A DNA stretch of 64,000 nucleotides from RPQJ01 sp963696545. Lineage in GTDB: Bacteria; Pseudomonadota; Gammaproteobacteria; Steroidobacterales; Steroidobacteraceae. The translations under genes were made by a program, and so were the position numbers. The notes beneath the pieces were generated by a model. That model searched no databases. It saw only the letters and a list, made by a program, of their open reading frames with translations, and was not told where the DNA came from. Numbering within the stretch: position 1 is the first letter of the stretch; each line of letters opens with the position of its first letter. The stretch covers positions 124,001 through 188,000 of the forward strand of contig CAVOKQ010000016.1 of the NCBI GenBank assembly GCA_963696545.1, given 5' to 3'. Shown in pieces: positions 42,794 to 51,553 of this stretch.

Positions 42794-44383
42794 ATGTCGA
42801 AGAAAACAATTCTGGCCGCGTGCGCCGGCTTGGCGCTCACGCTCACCGCCGGGTCTGCGAGTGCGGCACTTTCGAAATTCGAGCAGGACGTTTCCGACAC
42901 GATCGACAGAGGGCTCACGTTCCTCGACACGGTTGGAGTCTTCGCTAACCCGAGCAGCGCAAACCGTGCTGCGGGTCTGCACATGCTTGCGCTCCTTGAG
43001 AAGCGCAAGAGCGGCAACCAGCTCGACGCACCTCAGGGCTACGTCGGCGCCTCGCCTGAGGATCAGACGCGGATGCGCAAGACAGCCGCCTACCTCATGT
43101 ACGTCGCCAAGCAGAATCCGAGCCTGGACGTCTATCGGGACGGTATCAACATGATGGCTCTGTCCGCTTACCGCCTGTCAGGCGGAGTGGACAAGGGCTC
43201 GCCCGACATTCCGGACACGACGGCCTACCTGAGCCTGAAGGATGCGCTCGACTCCTATGTGGATCGAACCATCAGCGGCCAGACATCGACAGGGACCTGC
43301 GCCGGCATGTGGGGATACACTGGGAACGGGTGCGATTCTTCCACGACCCAGTTTGCCGTGGCCGGCCTGAGTGCGGCCAAGGGTGTCTATCTGAATACCA
43401 CGTTTTCGGATCCGACCCGCGCCGCGGCGGCCACCGCCGCGCTGGCGAAGAGCAGGGATGCCTACGAGAGGAATGCCACTGCGACTTACCCCAGCTCTTG
43501 CGGCGTTCTGACTCCAACCGAGAGAGGGCATGGTTACCAGTCAGGTGATCAGTCTCCAACTCTCCAGCAGACTTCCTCGGGCTTGTGGGCCCAGTTGGTC
43601 GGGGGCGCGAGCGCTGCGAGCCCGAAGGTCGCGGCATACGCCGAGTGGCTGACGAACCGCTATGTGTGGAACGATGACTTTGGTCAGCTGAGCAATGTTT
43701 ACTGGTACTACATGTGGAGCTCTTTCAAGTCCATGCAGCTGCTCAGGGATCTTGGCGGTGCGTCCCTTGCAAACAAGGTCGGTACGCTGGATCCAGCGGC
43801 TGCCCCGAAGTGCGCGTATCGGCAGCTGAGCAGGGTGCCCTCGGGGGACTACCTGGGTGCGGCACCGGGCCAGTATTTCGATTATGCGACCCGGATCATG
43901 GAGAACCAATGCAAGGACAGCACGAAGGCCAGCTATGGCGACTTCGGCTGCGGGTCCGAGCCTGATGCGTACGGCTACTATGCCGGCGGCAGCGCTGGAG
44001 TCTGGGCGGACCGGAACGCTTTTGCCATTCTGATCCTGCAACGTTCGACCGCCGGCGCCTGCGTCGACGTCAAAGAGCCGCTGGGCGTGTGCGATCCGCC
44101 GGACGATAAACCGGCTCCGGTGGCGGGGGCGAGCTGCGACGTCAACGGTGACGGCGCGGTGAGCGTCAAGGACGTGTTTGCCATGGTGAAGATGGCGAAG
44201 GCCCGCGTGCGGTTCGGCGGCGGCAATGCAGTGCCGGTGGGAGCCGATGCTGCCAACGTCGTGTCGTTCGACCAGGCAAAGGACTTGGGCCAGCAAGACA
44301 CCTGGTTCGGCGCTGGCCACGTAGACAATGAGGTCAACATTGCTGACTTCACGCGCTGCATCTTCAAGGTAAACGGCAAGTAA
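42794..44383 (+). CDS. Secreted alpha-toroid-like protein with dockerin-like calcium loop
   Basis: 529 residues from ATG 42794 (SD GGAGGGG). Signal peptide 1-24 (AACAGLALTLTAGSASA). The body resembles toroid helical repeats: IDRGLTFLDTVGVFAN, KTAAYLMYVAKQNP, FAVAGLSAAKGVY and RNAFAILILQR, without catalytic signatures. The C-terminal ~80 residues begin CDVNGDGAVSVKDVFAMVK (from C448), an EF-hand/dockerin-like DxNxDGxxxxxD loop. The last helix, EVNIADFTRCIFKVNGK, resembles the second dockerin half with Cys paired to C448. Export and surface attachment or calcium-dependent binding are likely; enzymatic activity is not evident. A second toroid gene sits in the neighbouring MoxR operon. Confidence 0.75.
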   Translation: MSKKTILAACAGLALTLTAGSASAALSKFEQDVSDTIDRGLTFLDTVGVFANPSSANRAAGLHMLALLEKRKSGNQLDAPQGYVGASPEDQTRMRKTAAYLMYVAKQNPSLDVYRDGINMMALSAYRLSGGVDKGSPDIPDTTAYLSLKDALDSYVDRTISGQTSTGTCAGMWGYTGNGCDSSTTQFAVAGLSAAKGVYLNTTFSDPTRAAAATAALAKSRDAYERNATATYPSSCGVLTPTERGHGYQSGDQSPTLQQTSSGLWAQLVGGASAASPKVAAYAEWLTNRYVWNDDFGQLSNVYWYYMWSSFKSMQLLRDLGGASLANKVGTLDPAAAPKCAYRQLSRVPSGDYLGAAPGQYFDYATRIMENQCKDSTKASYGDFGCGSEPDAYGYYAGGSAGVWADRNAFAILILQRSTAGACVDVKEPLGVCDPPDDKPAPVAGASCDVNGDGAVSVKDVFAMVKMAKARVRFGGGNAVPVGADAANVVSFDQAKDLGQQDTWFGAGHVDNEVNIADFTRCIFKVNGK

Positions 44384-44396
44384 TGCTTGAGTCGCG

Positions 44397-44494
44397 GTGG
44401 ACCGGTCGCAACGACCGGTCCACGTGCGGCCCTTCGACATATGCCCCGCTGTAGTCTGAAAACTGGGCGGGGGGTCCCAAGGGGCCTCCCGCCC
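44397..44494. terminator. Two hairpins after the secreted toroid-like gene
   Basis: GTGGACCGGTCG-CAA-CGACCGGTCCAC (44397-44423) is a perfect 12-bp stem directly after the stop. GGGCGGGGGG (44465-44474) pairs with CCTCCCGCCC (44485-44494) with one G-T pair, followed by TTCTCATTTCT. The second better fits an intrinsic terminator. Confidence 0.5.
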
Positions 44495-44512
44495 TTCTCA
44501 TTTCTGAAGCGA

Positions 44513-45163
44513 ATGCTGTGGGTAGCGCTCGCTCTCCCGGTCGGATTGATCATCGCGCCGGTCGGCGGCGAAGCGGCGTCCACTCAGCAGGGGTACCGGC
44601 TGGCCGGAGTTGTTGCCGTTGGCGAGGACTATCTAGGCTTCCTCGAGTTGCCGCAGGGTGGGCAGGTCCTCGTCCGCGAAGGCAGTGTGGTCAACGGTGG
44701 CCGTGTGATCGCCTTTGACGACAAAGTCCTGCGCATCCAGTTCCCGGGCAGGATCATCGAACTTCAGTTGCAGGACAGCGGAAAGCCCGCACCTCCCGAC
44801 ACTCGCGGCCTCGTCGCGACGCGCGAGGATTCCGTGGACGGTCGCTACTACGTCCGCCGCCTGAATGTCGAAAAGCTGGATCAGGCGCTGCACGCGGAGT
44901 CTACTGCACCGACGTCTGCGGGCAAGCCTGCCGGTTCCGACACCCAAGCCGTGCTTGCGCAGCGGTTCGGACCTTTGTTCCAGCTGCCGCTCGGCTCGAA
45001 GGTTACGCAGATCAACGAAATGCCGGTTACGGGCGTGGATGCCGCCATCAAGATGATCGAGCACACTTTTGCGGACCATGGTGCGGTCAGGCTCAATATC
45101 CAGACCCCGTCTGGCGAGGCGCGGGTTTACCTGATGCGCTACAAGGAGCCGAAAGGCCCCTGA
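44513..45163 (+). CDS. GspC-like (type II secretion inner-membrane) orphan protein
   Basis: 216 residues if ATG 44513 is used; the frame is open to 44387 but over terminator sequence. N-terminal membrane anchor MLWVALALPVGLIIAPVGG. Residues about 28-90 resemble the GspC homology region: YRLAGVVAVGEDYLGFLEL, VLVREGSVVNGGRVIAFDD, LRIQFPGRIIELQL. A C-terminal PDZ-like part reads LGSKVTQINEMPVTGVDAAI. GspC couples the inner-membrane platform of type II secretion to the secretin, but no other gsp gene is here. It may serve the secreted protein encoded upstream. Start site uncertain. Confidence 0.6.
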   Translation: MLWVALALPVGLIIAPVGGEAASTQQGYRLAGVVAVGEDYLGFLELPQGGQVLVREGSVVNGGRVIAFDDKVLRIQFPGRIIELQLQDSGKPAPPDTRGLVATREDSVDGRYYVRRLNVEKLDQALHAESTAPTSAGKPAGSDTQAVLAQRFGPLFQLPLGSKVTQINEMPVTGVDAAIKMIEHTFADHGAVRLNIQTPSGEARVYLMRYKEPKGP

Positions 45164-45187
45164 CACCGGCTTGCGGGCCGGCCAAGT

Positions 45188-45457
45188 CTACGACACCGTC
45201 CAGCCCTTGATCTCGTTCACCGGGATCACGTCCACATCCACGAAATCGCGAAAAGGCGCCGCCATTTTCTCGACGGTCGCGACGTCCGGCGCTTCGATCA
45301 GCGAGAAGTTCCGCGAATAGTCCGCTGCCGCCCACTCGCCGCGGATGCTCACTCCCGCGGGCACGTTCGCGTAGAAATCCTTCGCGCGCTCGGCGAGCTG
45401 CCCGTACTGCTGCTGGGTGAGCCCGGCCCGCGTGCGGTTAATCAGGAAGATCAGCAT
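45188..45457 (-). CDS. Small DUF3303-like protein
   Basis: 89 residues, a compact ferredoxin-like alpha/beta domain: MLIFLINRTRAGLTQQQY, YANVPAGVSIRGEW, RNFSLIEAPDVATVEKMAAPF, DVDVIPVNEIKGW. Resembles DUF3303 or YCII-type proteins; function unknown. Its start overlaps the VTT gene end by 20 bases, so the two are one operon. Confidence 0.65.
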   Translation of the reverse strand: MLIFLINRTRAGLTQQQYGQLAERAKDFYANVPAGVSIRGEWAAADYSRNFSLIEAPDVATVEKMAAPFRDFVDVDVIPVNEIKGWTVS

Positions 45458-46091
45458 GTTTGTCGTCTCCGGTCGAGGATGAGCGGCGCGTCCATTGCCA
45501 GGTGAGCCAGCCCGCGACGGGCAGCAGCATCGGCAGGATCAGTCCCGGGCCCAGCATGGCCTGCGGCACGAGTTCTGCGCCATTCAGTGCCAGCGCCAGC
45601 GCATAGACCAGGTTGCCCGAACCGCAGGCGAGCAGGAACTGGTTCCAGCGCAGGTTCGAGGCGCCCGCGGCCATCGCCATCGCTTCGGCCAGCACCGGCA
45701 CTGGACGGCTCAGGAAGATCGCCAGCAGCGTCGGGGCCACGGGCAGGTCGCGGCTTTCGCGGCGCAATAGTCGGCGGCTGATCGAATAGGCGATGACCTG
45801 CCCGGTCATCAGGCCCGCGAAAGTCGCCAGGAATCCGGGCAGGAAACCGAGCCGCGCCCCGAGCATCGTGCCCACGATGCTCGACGGGATCGGCAGCAGG
45901 ATGTCGATGGCGAGCAGCCCGGCGCCCGCCAGCGCGAAGAGCCCAGCGCGGTCGTCGGTCGCCGAAAGCCAGCGTTGCCCCGGCATTTCGCCGATTATGA
46001 AAAACGGAACGAGCGGAATGCACAGCGCTGCGGCAATAATCAGCAGGCCGCGCGTGATCCTGTAAGACTGCGTGTGGTTGCGGGCATCCAC
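45438..46091 (-). CDS. VTT-domain (DedA/TVP38-like) membrane protein
   Basis: 217 residues with five or six membrane helices. VTT core: LAIDILLPIPSSIVGTMLGARLGFLPG, then GLMTGQVIAYSISRRL and LAIFLSRPVPVLAEAMAMAAG. This family includes DedA and TVP38/YdjX proteins, some shown to be lipid transporters or flippases. Divergent from the radical SAM/ebo cluster across an 82-base spacer; a YdjY-domain gene lies in that cluster. A C-terminal cytoplasmic tail is rich in Asp and His. Confidence 0.85.
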   Translation of the reverse strand: MDARNHTQSYRITRGLLIIAAALCIPLVPFFIIGEMPGQRWLSATDDRAGLFALAGAGLLAIDILLPIPSSIVGTMLGARLGFLPGFLATFAGLMTGQVIAYSISRRLLRRESRDLPVAPTLLAIFLSRPVPVLAEAMAMAAGASNLRWNQFLLACGSGNLVYALALALNGAELVPQAMLGPGLILPMLLPVAGWLTWQWTRRSSSTGDDKHADLPD

Positions 46092-46173
46092 CAGAGCCGC
46101 AAGATATCAGGACGCGACTCGGAACACATTCCGGCGCGGCAAGGGCACAGACGAAATGTCGAGGGGTGGCGCG

Positions 46174-47406
46174 ATGGACGGTCTGACGGGTTCGCCGGCG
46201 CTCAAGGTCCAGGTGATGTGCGAGGGTATCCGCTACACGGAGGCCCTGGGTCGCGCGGCCACGCACTCCATGCCCAACTTCTATCCGTATCGCTTCAAGC
46301 CCGGGGAGCCTGATCCCACCGGCAAGGGGCTCGCGACGATTCCGTACCTGATCAACACGCGCGACGGCACCGAGATCCGCATCCTCGGCAGCGGCGATTC
46401 GCCGTGGCACGTCGAGGGCGATCGCGAGCACGGCTATGTGCTGATCGACGATCGCTCGGGGCAGTCCGTGCCGGTCGAGTTCGAGCCGCTCGACCCGTGG
46501 ATGACGCACAAGACGTCGGACGGACTGCCTCTCGCGCAGGCAGGGCTGCAGACGCACGGCGACATGCTCGTGATCAATCTCGCGCCGGGCTGCGAGTACT
46601 TCCTGCACAAGCACGAAGGGCACTCGATGCGTTGCGCGTTCTGCGCGTACGGCGCACCCGACGAACGCACAGCGCATCTCGGCCAGGTGACCGGTCGCGT
46701 CGAGATCCCCGAGCGCACGCTCGAGCGCATGGCCGAGGGCCTGCACGCGGTCGTCGCGCAGACGACGATCCGCCACATTTACCTCGTCGGCGGCTCGCTT
46801 ACCGACGGCCGCAAGGAAGGCGAGCGCTTCCTGCAGCTCGCACGCTTCCTGAAGCGCGAGAACCGCTACGGCATCCCGGTGGCGCTCGGCTCCGGCGCGA
46901 TCCCCGACGACCAGATCGAGCAGTTCCGCCGCGAGGAGCTCGTCGACTTCGCCTGCTTCAATCTCGAGATGTGGTCGGAGCCGCTGTTCGCAAAGGTGTG
47001 CCCGGGCAAGAACCGCTACGTGGGCTACCACCGCTGGATCGAGTCGCTCGAGACGGCCGTGCGCGTATTCGGTCGCGGCCGCGTGTACTCGGCGATGGTC
47101 GCCGGCATCGAGCTCGATCCGGAGCACGGCCTCTCGTGGCAGGACGCCTCGCGCCTCGCGCTGGACGGGGCGGAAGACCTGAGCCGCCGCGGCATCATTC
47201 CGATCTACTCGCTGATGTGGCCGTCGGGCGGCAAGGACCGGCCCGACTACCACGAACGCATTCGCGGCTACTTCGAGGCACTGAACCTCGGTTACCAGCA
47301 GATCCGCCGGCGGTACGACCTGCACGTGTCGCCGGGCTTCATGTGCCATCGCTGCGCCTACATGCAGCTCGAGTGCGACCTCGATCGACAGGAGGCCGCG
47401 GCATGA
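46174..47406 (+). CDS. Atypical radical SAM protein
   Basis: 410 residues from ATG 46174, favoured by GAGGGG at 46161 (an ATG at 46156 is also in frame). The iron-sulfur motif reads C140-x13-C154-x2-C157 (APGCEYFLHK then MRCAFCAYG), not CxxxCxxC. The following text is standard for the TIM barrel: IYLVGGSLTDGRKEG, VALGSGAIPDDQIEQF, FACFNLEMWSEPLFAKVCPG. A C-terminal FMCHRCAYMQLEC offers three more cysteines for an auxiliary cluster. It probably binds 4Fe-4S and S-adenosylmethionine; the reaction is unknown. The stop overlaps the methyltransferase start (ATGA). It heads the ebo-type cluster. Confidence 0.85.
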   Translation: MDGLTGSPALKVQVMCEGIRYTEALGRAATHSMPNFYPYRFKPGEPDPTGKGLATIPYLINTRDGTEIRILGSGDSPWHVEGDREHGYVLIDDRSGQSVPVEFEPLDPWMTHKTSDGLPLAQAGLQTHGDMLVINLAPGCEYFLHKHEGHSMRCAFCAYGAPDERTAHLGQVTGRVEIPERTLERMAEGLHAVVAQTTIRHIYLVGGSLTDGRKEGERFLQLARFLKRENRYGIPVALGSGAIPDDQIEQFRREELVDFACFNLEMWSEPLFAKVCPGKNRYVGYHRWIESLETAVRVFGRGRVYSAMVAGIELDPEHGLSWQDASRLALDGAEDLSRRGIIPIYSLMWPSGGKDRPDYHERIRGYFEALNLGYQQIRRRYDLHVSPGFMCHRCAYMQLECDLDRQEAAA

Positions 47407-48410
47407 ATCGTGCTGCGATGCCCGATCCCGGCCCGATCGTCCGGCTGACCACCGCGTTCTGGGACAGCCAGGCGCTGCTCACGGCGAGTCGGCTGAATCT
47501 CTTCGACCAGCTCGCGAGTGGGCCGAAGTCCCCGGAGCAGGTGGCCAAAGCACTCGGCCTCAACGCGCGGATGACGGGACTGCTGATGCGGGTGCTCGCC
47601 GGGCTCGGCCTGCTCGAGCCTCGCGAAGGCGTATTCGCGAATTCGGCCGCAGCGTCGGCGTTCCTCGTTTCGGCCAGCCCTGCCTACATGGGCGGCGCGA
47701 TGCGCTACAGCGACCAGCTCTACACGACGTGGGGTCACCTCGAGGATTCGCTGCGTTCCGGCAAGCCCGCGCTTCCCGCGGAAAGCTATCTCGGCGATGA
47801 CGTCGAGCGGACGCGGACGTTCGTACACGCGATGCACGGGCGCGCGATGGGAATTGCGCGCGTGCTGGTCGAAGTGCTCGACCTCGGCAACCGCCGTCGC
47901 ATGCTCGACGTGGGCGGCGGACCGGGCACGTATTCGATCCTGCTCACGCAGCGCCATCCTGGCCTGCGCTCGGAAGTGCTCGAGCTGCCAGGCGTGGCAG
48001 CAGTCGCGCGAGAGATCGTGGCCGCTGCGGGCGCAAGCGACCGCGTGTCGCTGCGGGATGGCGATTATCACTCCTCCGCATTCGGCAGCAGCCACGACGT
48101 GGTGCTGATGTCGGGAATGTTTCACCGCGAGAGCGAGGCGTCGTGTCGCAAGCTGATCGAGAAGGCACGCGACGCGCTGGTACCGGGCGGCCTGTTGATC
48201 GTCAGCGATGTGTTCGCGGACGCAGGCGGCTGCTCTCCTGCGTTCGCCACGCTGTTCGGGCTCAACATGGCGCTCACCGCGCCCGACGGCACCGTGCATG
48301 CGGATGCGGATGTCGCCGGATGGATGAAGGACGCCGGTTTTTCGCGCCTCGACGTTCGCGCGTTGCCGCCGCCGATGCCGCATCGGGTGGTGACGGGTGT
48401 GCTCGGCTGA
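47403..48410 (+). CDS. SAM-dependent O-methyltransferase (acetylserotonin-MT type)
   Basis: 335 residues. N-terminal winged-helix dimerisation domain (LTASRLNLFDQLASGPKSPE, VLAGLGLLEPREGVF). SAM-binding motif LDVGGGPGTYSI near 170, then VLELPGV and VLMSGMFHRESEASCRKLI. Plant O-methyltransferase-like, usual in small-molecule biosynthesis; methylates a hydroxyl or possibly another atom of a secondary metabolite. Coupled to the radical SAM gene by an ATGA overlap. Confidence 0.87.
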   Translation: MNRAAMPDPGPIVRLTTAFWDSQALLTASRLNLFDQLASGPKSPEQVAKALGLNARMTGLLMRVLAGLGLLEPREGVFANSAAASAFLVSASPAYMGGAMRYSDQLYTTWGHLEDSLRSGKPALPAESYLGDDVERTRTFVHAMHGRAMGIARVLVEVLDLGNRRRMLDVGGGPGTYSILLTQRHPGLRSEVLELPGVAAVAREIVAAAGASDRVSLRDGDYHSSAFGSSHDVVLMSGMFHRESEASCRKLIEKARDALVPGGLLIVSDVFADAGGCSPAFATLFGLNMALTAPDGTVHADADVAGWMKDAGFSRLDVRALPPPMPHRVVTGVLG

Positions 48411-48564
48411 GCGCTGATTGCGCTGTCGGGAAACTGGCCAGAGCTGGCGGAACCGCTACAGCGTGGGGCCGCACCGCGCAGCCGCCGGGCCGGGTGGCCC
48501 CAGCGTAGCGCATTGATTTTCATGATCTTTAGTCCGCTCACGGCCGCAACAGGAGACCAATGGC

Positions 48565-49344
48565 ATGAGACTTGCTGCGTTCTCAATGGATCATCCCTGC
48601 AGAGCACTGACCAAGGTGCCGTCGTCACGAATCGCATCGGCCTTCGCAATCGTCGTCCTCCTGTTCGGAGGCGCGTGCCCGGTTGCGCTTGCGCAGTCGC
48701 CGCCCGCTACTGGTGTGGCTGCATCGGACCTGATGAAGCCGCTCGGCGGCGAGCGCTACCAGATCGGCAAGATCATCGTCGACCGCAAGGCCCGGAGATT
48801 CAGTCTGCCGGCACGTGTTCACGTCATCGACAAGCCGCTCGAATACCTGCTGACGACGACCGGCGGCATGAAGGAGTACGAGAGCCTGCTCGAGGCGGAC
48901 GTCTCCGGAACGGAATTCAATCTTGCGTGCATTCTGCTGGGTCTGGAGCGTGACGCCAGCCTGGAGCCCTACTTCCAGTTCAGTAACAAGCCTGTGCAGG
49001 GGCCGCGCGTCGCGCTCGAGATCTTCAAGACCACAGCCGACGGCAAAGTCGCCATCAAGGCAGCCGAGGCGTTACTCGACTCCGGCGCCAAGGACCTGGA
49101 GCAGGTGGTGTGGGTATACGTCGGGTCCCAGAAGCACTGGCAGGACGCCAGGTTCGCCGCCGACGTCACCGGCACGCTGATCGGCTTCGTGCACGACCCG
49201 AACACGATAATCGAGTCGGTCATGGGCCTCGGCATCGGAGCCTACGGATCGGTCAATGGTAACTCGCAGCTGCTGCCGCCAGTGGGCACCGAGGTCGAGC
49301 TGACGATTTCCGTACCCGCCGCCGGCACGGGGACCAACAAGTAA
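48565..49344 (+). CDS. YdjY-domain exported protein
   Basis: 259 residues. Signal-like segment at about 22-43 (RIASAFAIVVLLFGGACPVALA). The YdjY domain runs from about 65: YQIGKIIVDRKARRFSLPARV, EYLLTTTGGMKEYESLLEAD, NLACILLGLE. The strand-rich C-terminal half ends in a glycine/threonine tail. YdjY function is unknown. It lies 154 bases after the methyltransferase; that gap contains an imperfect GC-rich stem (around 48450-48510) and no gene. Confidence 0.75.
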   Translation: MRLAAFSMDHPCRALTKVPSSRIASAFAIVVLLFGGACPVALAQSPPATGVAASDLMKPLGGERYQIGKIIVDRKARRFSLPARVHVIDKPLEYLLTTTGGMKEYESLLEADVSGTEFNLACILLGLERDASLEPYFQFSNKPVQGPRVALEIFKTTADGKVAIKAAEALLDSGAKDLEQVVWVYVGSQKHWQDARFAADVTGTLIGFVHDPNTIIESVMGLGIGAYGSVNGNSQLLPPVGTEVELTISVPAAGTGTNK

Positions 49345-49426
49345 TCGATGTCGGACCGCGTCCGTGCGCTGCTGAAGATCAACAACAATGAAGGCCTCGC
49401 AACCAGAGCAAACGCACACTGGCAAT

Positions 49427-51550
49427 ATGAGCAAGGTCTGGACCTTGTTCGTGCTGCTCGCTGGCGCGCCTGCCGTTGTGTTCGCGGCTGCTGCCAGCCC
49501 GCCGCCGGTCAACCCGGACGTCGACGAGCTCGAGCAGGTCGTCGTGACTGCAACGCGATTGCCGATCCGCGCCTTCGACGTGCCGGCGATGGCGTACGCG
49601 GAGTCGATCGCCGACGTACAGCGGCTCTACCAGTCCCGCACGCTGCCCGAGGCGCTCAGCGAAATTCCCGGCGTGCTCGTGCAGAAGACCGCGAACGGAC
49701 AGGGCTCGCCCTTCATCCGCGGCTTCACCGGCTTCCGCAACGTGCTGCTGGTCGACGGCATCCGGCTCAACAATTCCGTGTTCCGCGACGGCCCGAACCA
49801 GTACTGGAACACGATCGACACCTACTCGATCAACCGCATCGAGGTGCTGAAGGGCCCTGCGTCGGTGCTATACGGCAGTGACGCCATCGGCGGCGCCGTG
49901 AACGTGCTGTCCGCCATTCCTGACTCGACGAAACAGGGCTTTTCGCCGCGAGTCGCGTATCGCTACTCGGACGCGGAGTCGTCAGACACGGTCCGCGGCG
50001 ACCTGACGTACGTGGACGCGAAGCTGCGCGCCACCGGCGGCTATACCTACAAGACCTACGGTGACGTCGAGGCCGGTGGTTCGACGGGTGTGCAGCCGAA
50101 GACGGGTTACGACGAGCAGGACGCGAACGCGCGCGTCGAGTACGACCTCACCGACACGAGCACGCTGCTGCTCGGCTACCAGTACGTCAACCAGGACGAC
50201 GCGTGGCGTTCGCACCGGACGATCTACGGCATTTCTTGGAACGGCACGACGGTCGGGACCGATCGTGAGCTCAAGTTCGACCAGCAGCGTCAGCTCGGCT
50301 ACCTGCAGCTGCGCAAGCAGGACCTGGGCGCGCTCGCCGACACGATGATCGCGAGTGCATCGTACCAGTCGCAAAGCGAGGACCAGTACCGCGTACGCTC
50401 GAACCTGCGCTATGACGAGCTCGGCTTCGACGTCTACACGACGGGGCTCTGGGTGCAGTTCGACAAGCAGTGGGGCCGCACGCGCTTCATGTATGGAGTC
50501 GATTACTACAGCGACGACGTATCGAGCTACAACGTCGAATACAACGCCAACGGGTCGATCCGCCGCGTGCACTCGCAGGGACCGGTCGCGGACGACGCTA
50601 CGTACGATCTCACCGGCGCGTTCGTGCAGGCCATGGTGCAGGTCGTGCCGCAACTCGAGGCCACGCTGGCAGGCCGCTACACGTGGGCATCTGTTGACGC
50701 CAACAAGGTCGAGGACCCCGTTACGTTTGCAACGTATTCGATCTCGGACAACTGGACGAATTTTTCCGGAAGTTTCCGGCTGAGCTTCCTGCCCGTCGCC
50801 GACGGCCCGTGGAACCTCTATGCCGGTATCTCGCAGGCATTCCGCGCGCCGAACCTGTCCGACCTGACGCGCCTCGACACCGCCCGTTCCGGCGAGCTCG
50901 AAACTCCGAGTCCGGGCCTGAAGCCCGAGACCTACGTATCGTGGGAGGCAGGATTCAAGTTCCAGGGCGATCGACTGGGCCTGCAGGCCGCATATTTCAA
51001 CACCGACGGAACCGACGTGATCATTCGCACGCCGACAGGCCAGACGATTGCCGGCCAGCGCGAGGTCACGAAGACCAATGCCGCGGACTCGAGCGTCAAC
51101 GGCGTGGAGTGGCAACTCTCGTACCTCACGATGGACCGGCTCACCCTGTACACCGACGGCATGTGGATCGACGGCTGGCAGGAGTCGTTCCAGGTCGCGA
51201 CCTCGACCGAGACCGCCAAGGAACCCATCGACCTGCTGATGCCGACGACCTGGCACCTGGGCGCGCGCCTGGCCCTTGCCGATCCGAGGTTGCAGCTGGA
51301 CCTGATGGTCGAGCACGCGAGCGAGCAGGACCAGCTGTCGTCGCGCGACATCGCAGACACGCAGCGCATTCCGCCGGGCGGCACGCCCGCTTATACGACT
51401 CTGAACCTGCGGTCGGACTGGAGAGTGAGTAACGGTGTGACGCTGTCGTTGGCGCTCGACAACATCACCGACGAAGATTATCGAATCCACGGTTCCGGCG
51501 TGAACGAGCCGGGACGCAACCTCGTCGCATCGGTAAACATCGTGCTGTGA
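49427..51550 (+). CDS. TonB-dependent outer-membrane receptor
   Basis: 707 residues from ATG 49427 (in-frame ATG at 49388 would add 13). Signal peptide (MSKVWTLFVLLAGAPAVVFA), TonB-box-like DELEQVVVTATRL, plug domain with GQGSPFIRGFTGFRNVLLVD and EVLKGPASVLYGSDAIGGAVN, and a 22-strand barrel ending DEDYRIHGSGVNEPGRNLVASVNIVL. Energised import of a bulky substrate; in this cluster it may take up the pathway's precursor or product. Located between YdjY and IPP isomerase, three bases from the latter. Confidence 0.9.
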   Translation: MSKVWTLFVLLAGAPAVVFAAAASPPPVNPDVDELEQVVVTATRLPIRAFDVPAMAYAESIADVQRLYQSRTLPEALSEIPGVLVQKTANGQGSPFIRGFTGFRNVLLVDGIRLNNSVFRDGPNQYWNTIDTYSINRIEVLKGPASVLYGSDAIGGAVNVLSAIPDSTKQGFSPRVAYRYSDAESSDTVRGDLTYVDAKLRATGGYTYKTYGDVEAGGSTGVQPKTGYDEQDANARVEYDLTDTSTLLLGYQYVNQDDAWRSHRTIYGISWNGTTVGTDRELKFDQQRQLGYLQLRKQDLGALADTMIASASYQSQSEDQYRVRSNLRYDELGFDVYTTGLWVQFDKQWGRTRFMYGVDYYSDDVSSYNVEYNANGSIRRVHSQGPVADDATYDLTGAFVQAMVQVVPQLEATLAGRYTWASVDANKVEDPVTFATYSISDNWTNFSGSFRLSFLPVADGPWNLYAGISQAFRAPNLSDLTRLDTARSGELETPSPGLKPETYVSWEAGFKFQGDRLGLQAAYFNTDGTDVIIRTPTGQTIAGQREVTKTNAADSSVNGVEWQLSYLTMDRLTLYTDGMWIDGWQESFQVATSTETAKEPIDLLMPTTWHLGARLALADPRLQLDLMVEHASEQDQLSSRDIADTQRIPPGGTPAYTTLNLRSDWRVSNGVTLSLALDNITDEDYRIHGSGVNEPGRNLVASVNIVL

Positions 51551-51553
51551 CCC

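Noticed and set aside
45451..47349. 632-codon minus-strand frame spanning VTT and radical SAM genes
   Set aside because: It covers two recognised genes and its product is low-complexity with no domain.
46404..48410. Long plus-strand frame ending with the methyltransferase
   Set aside because: Only the part from 47403 is the real methyltransferase; the upstream part is radical SAM in a wrong frame.
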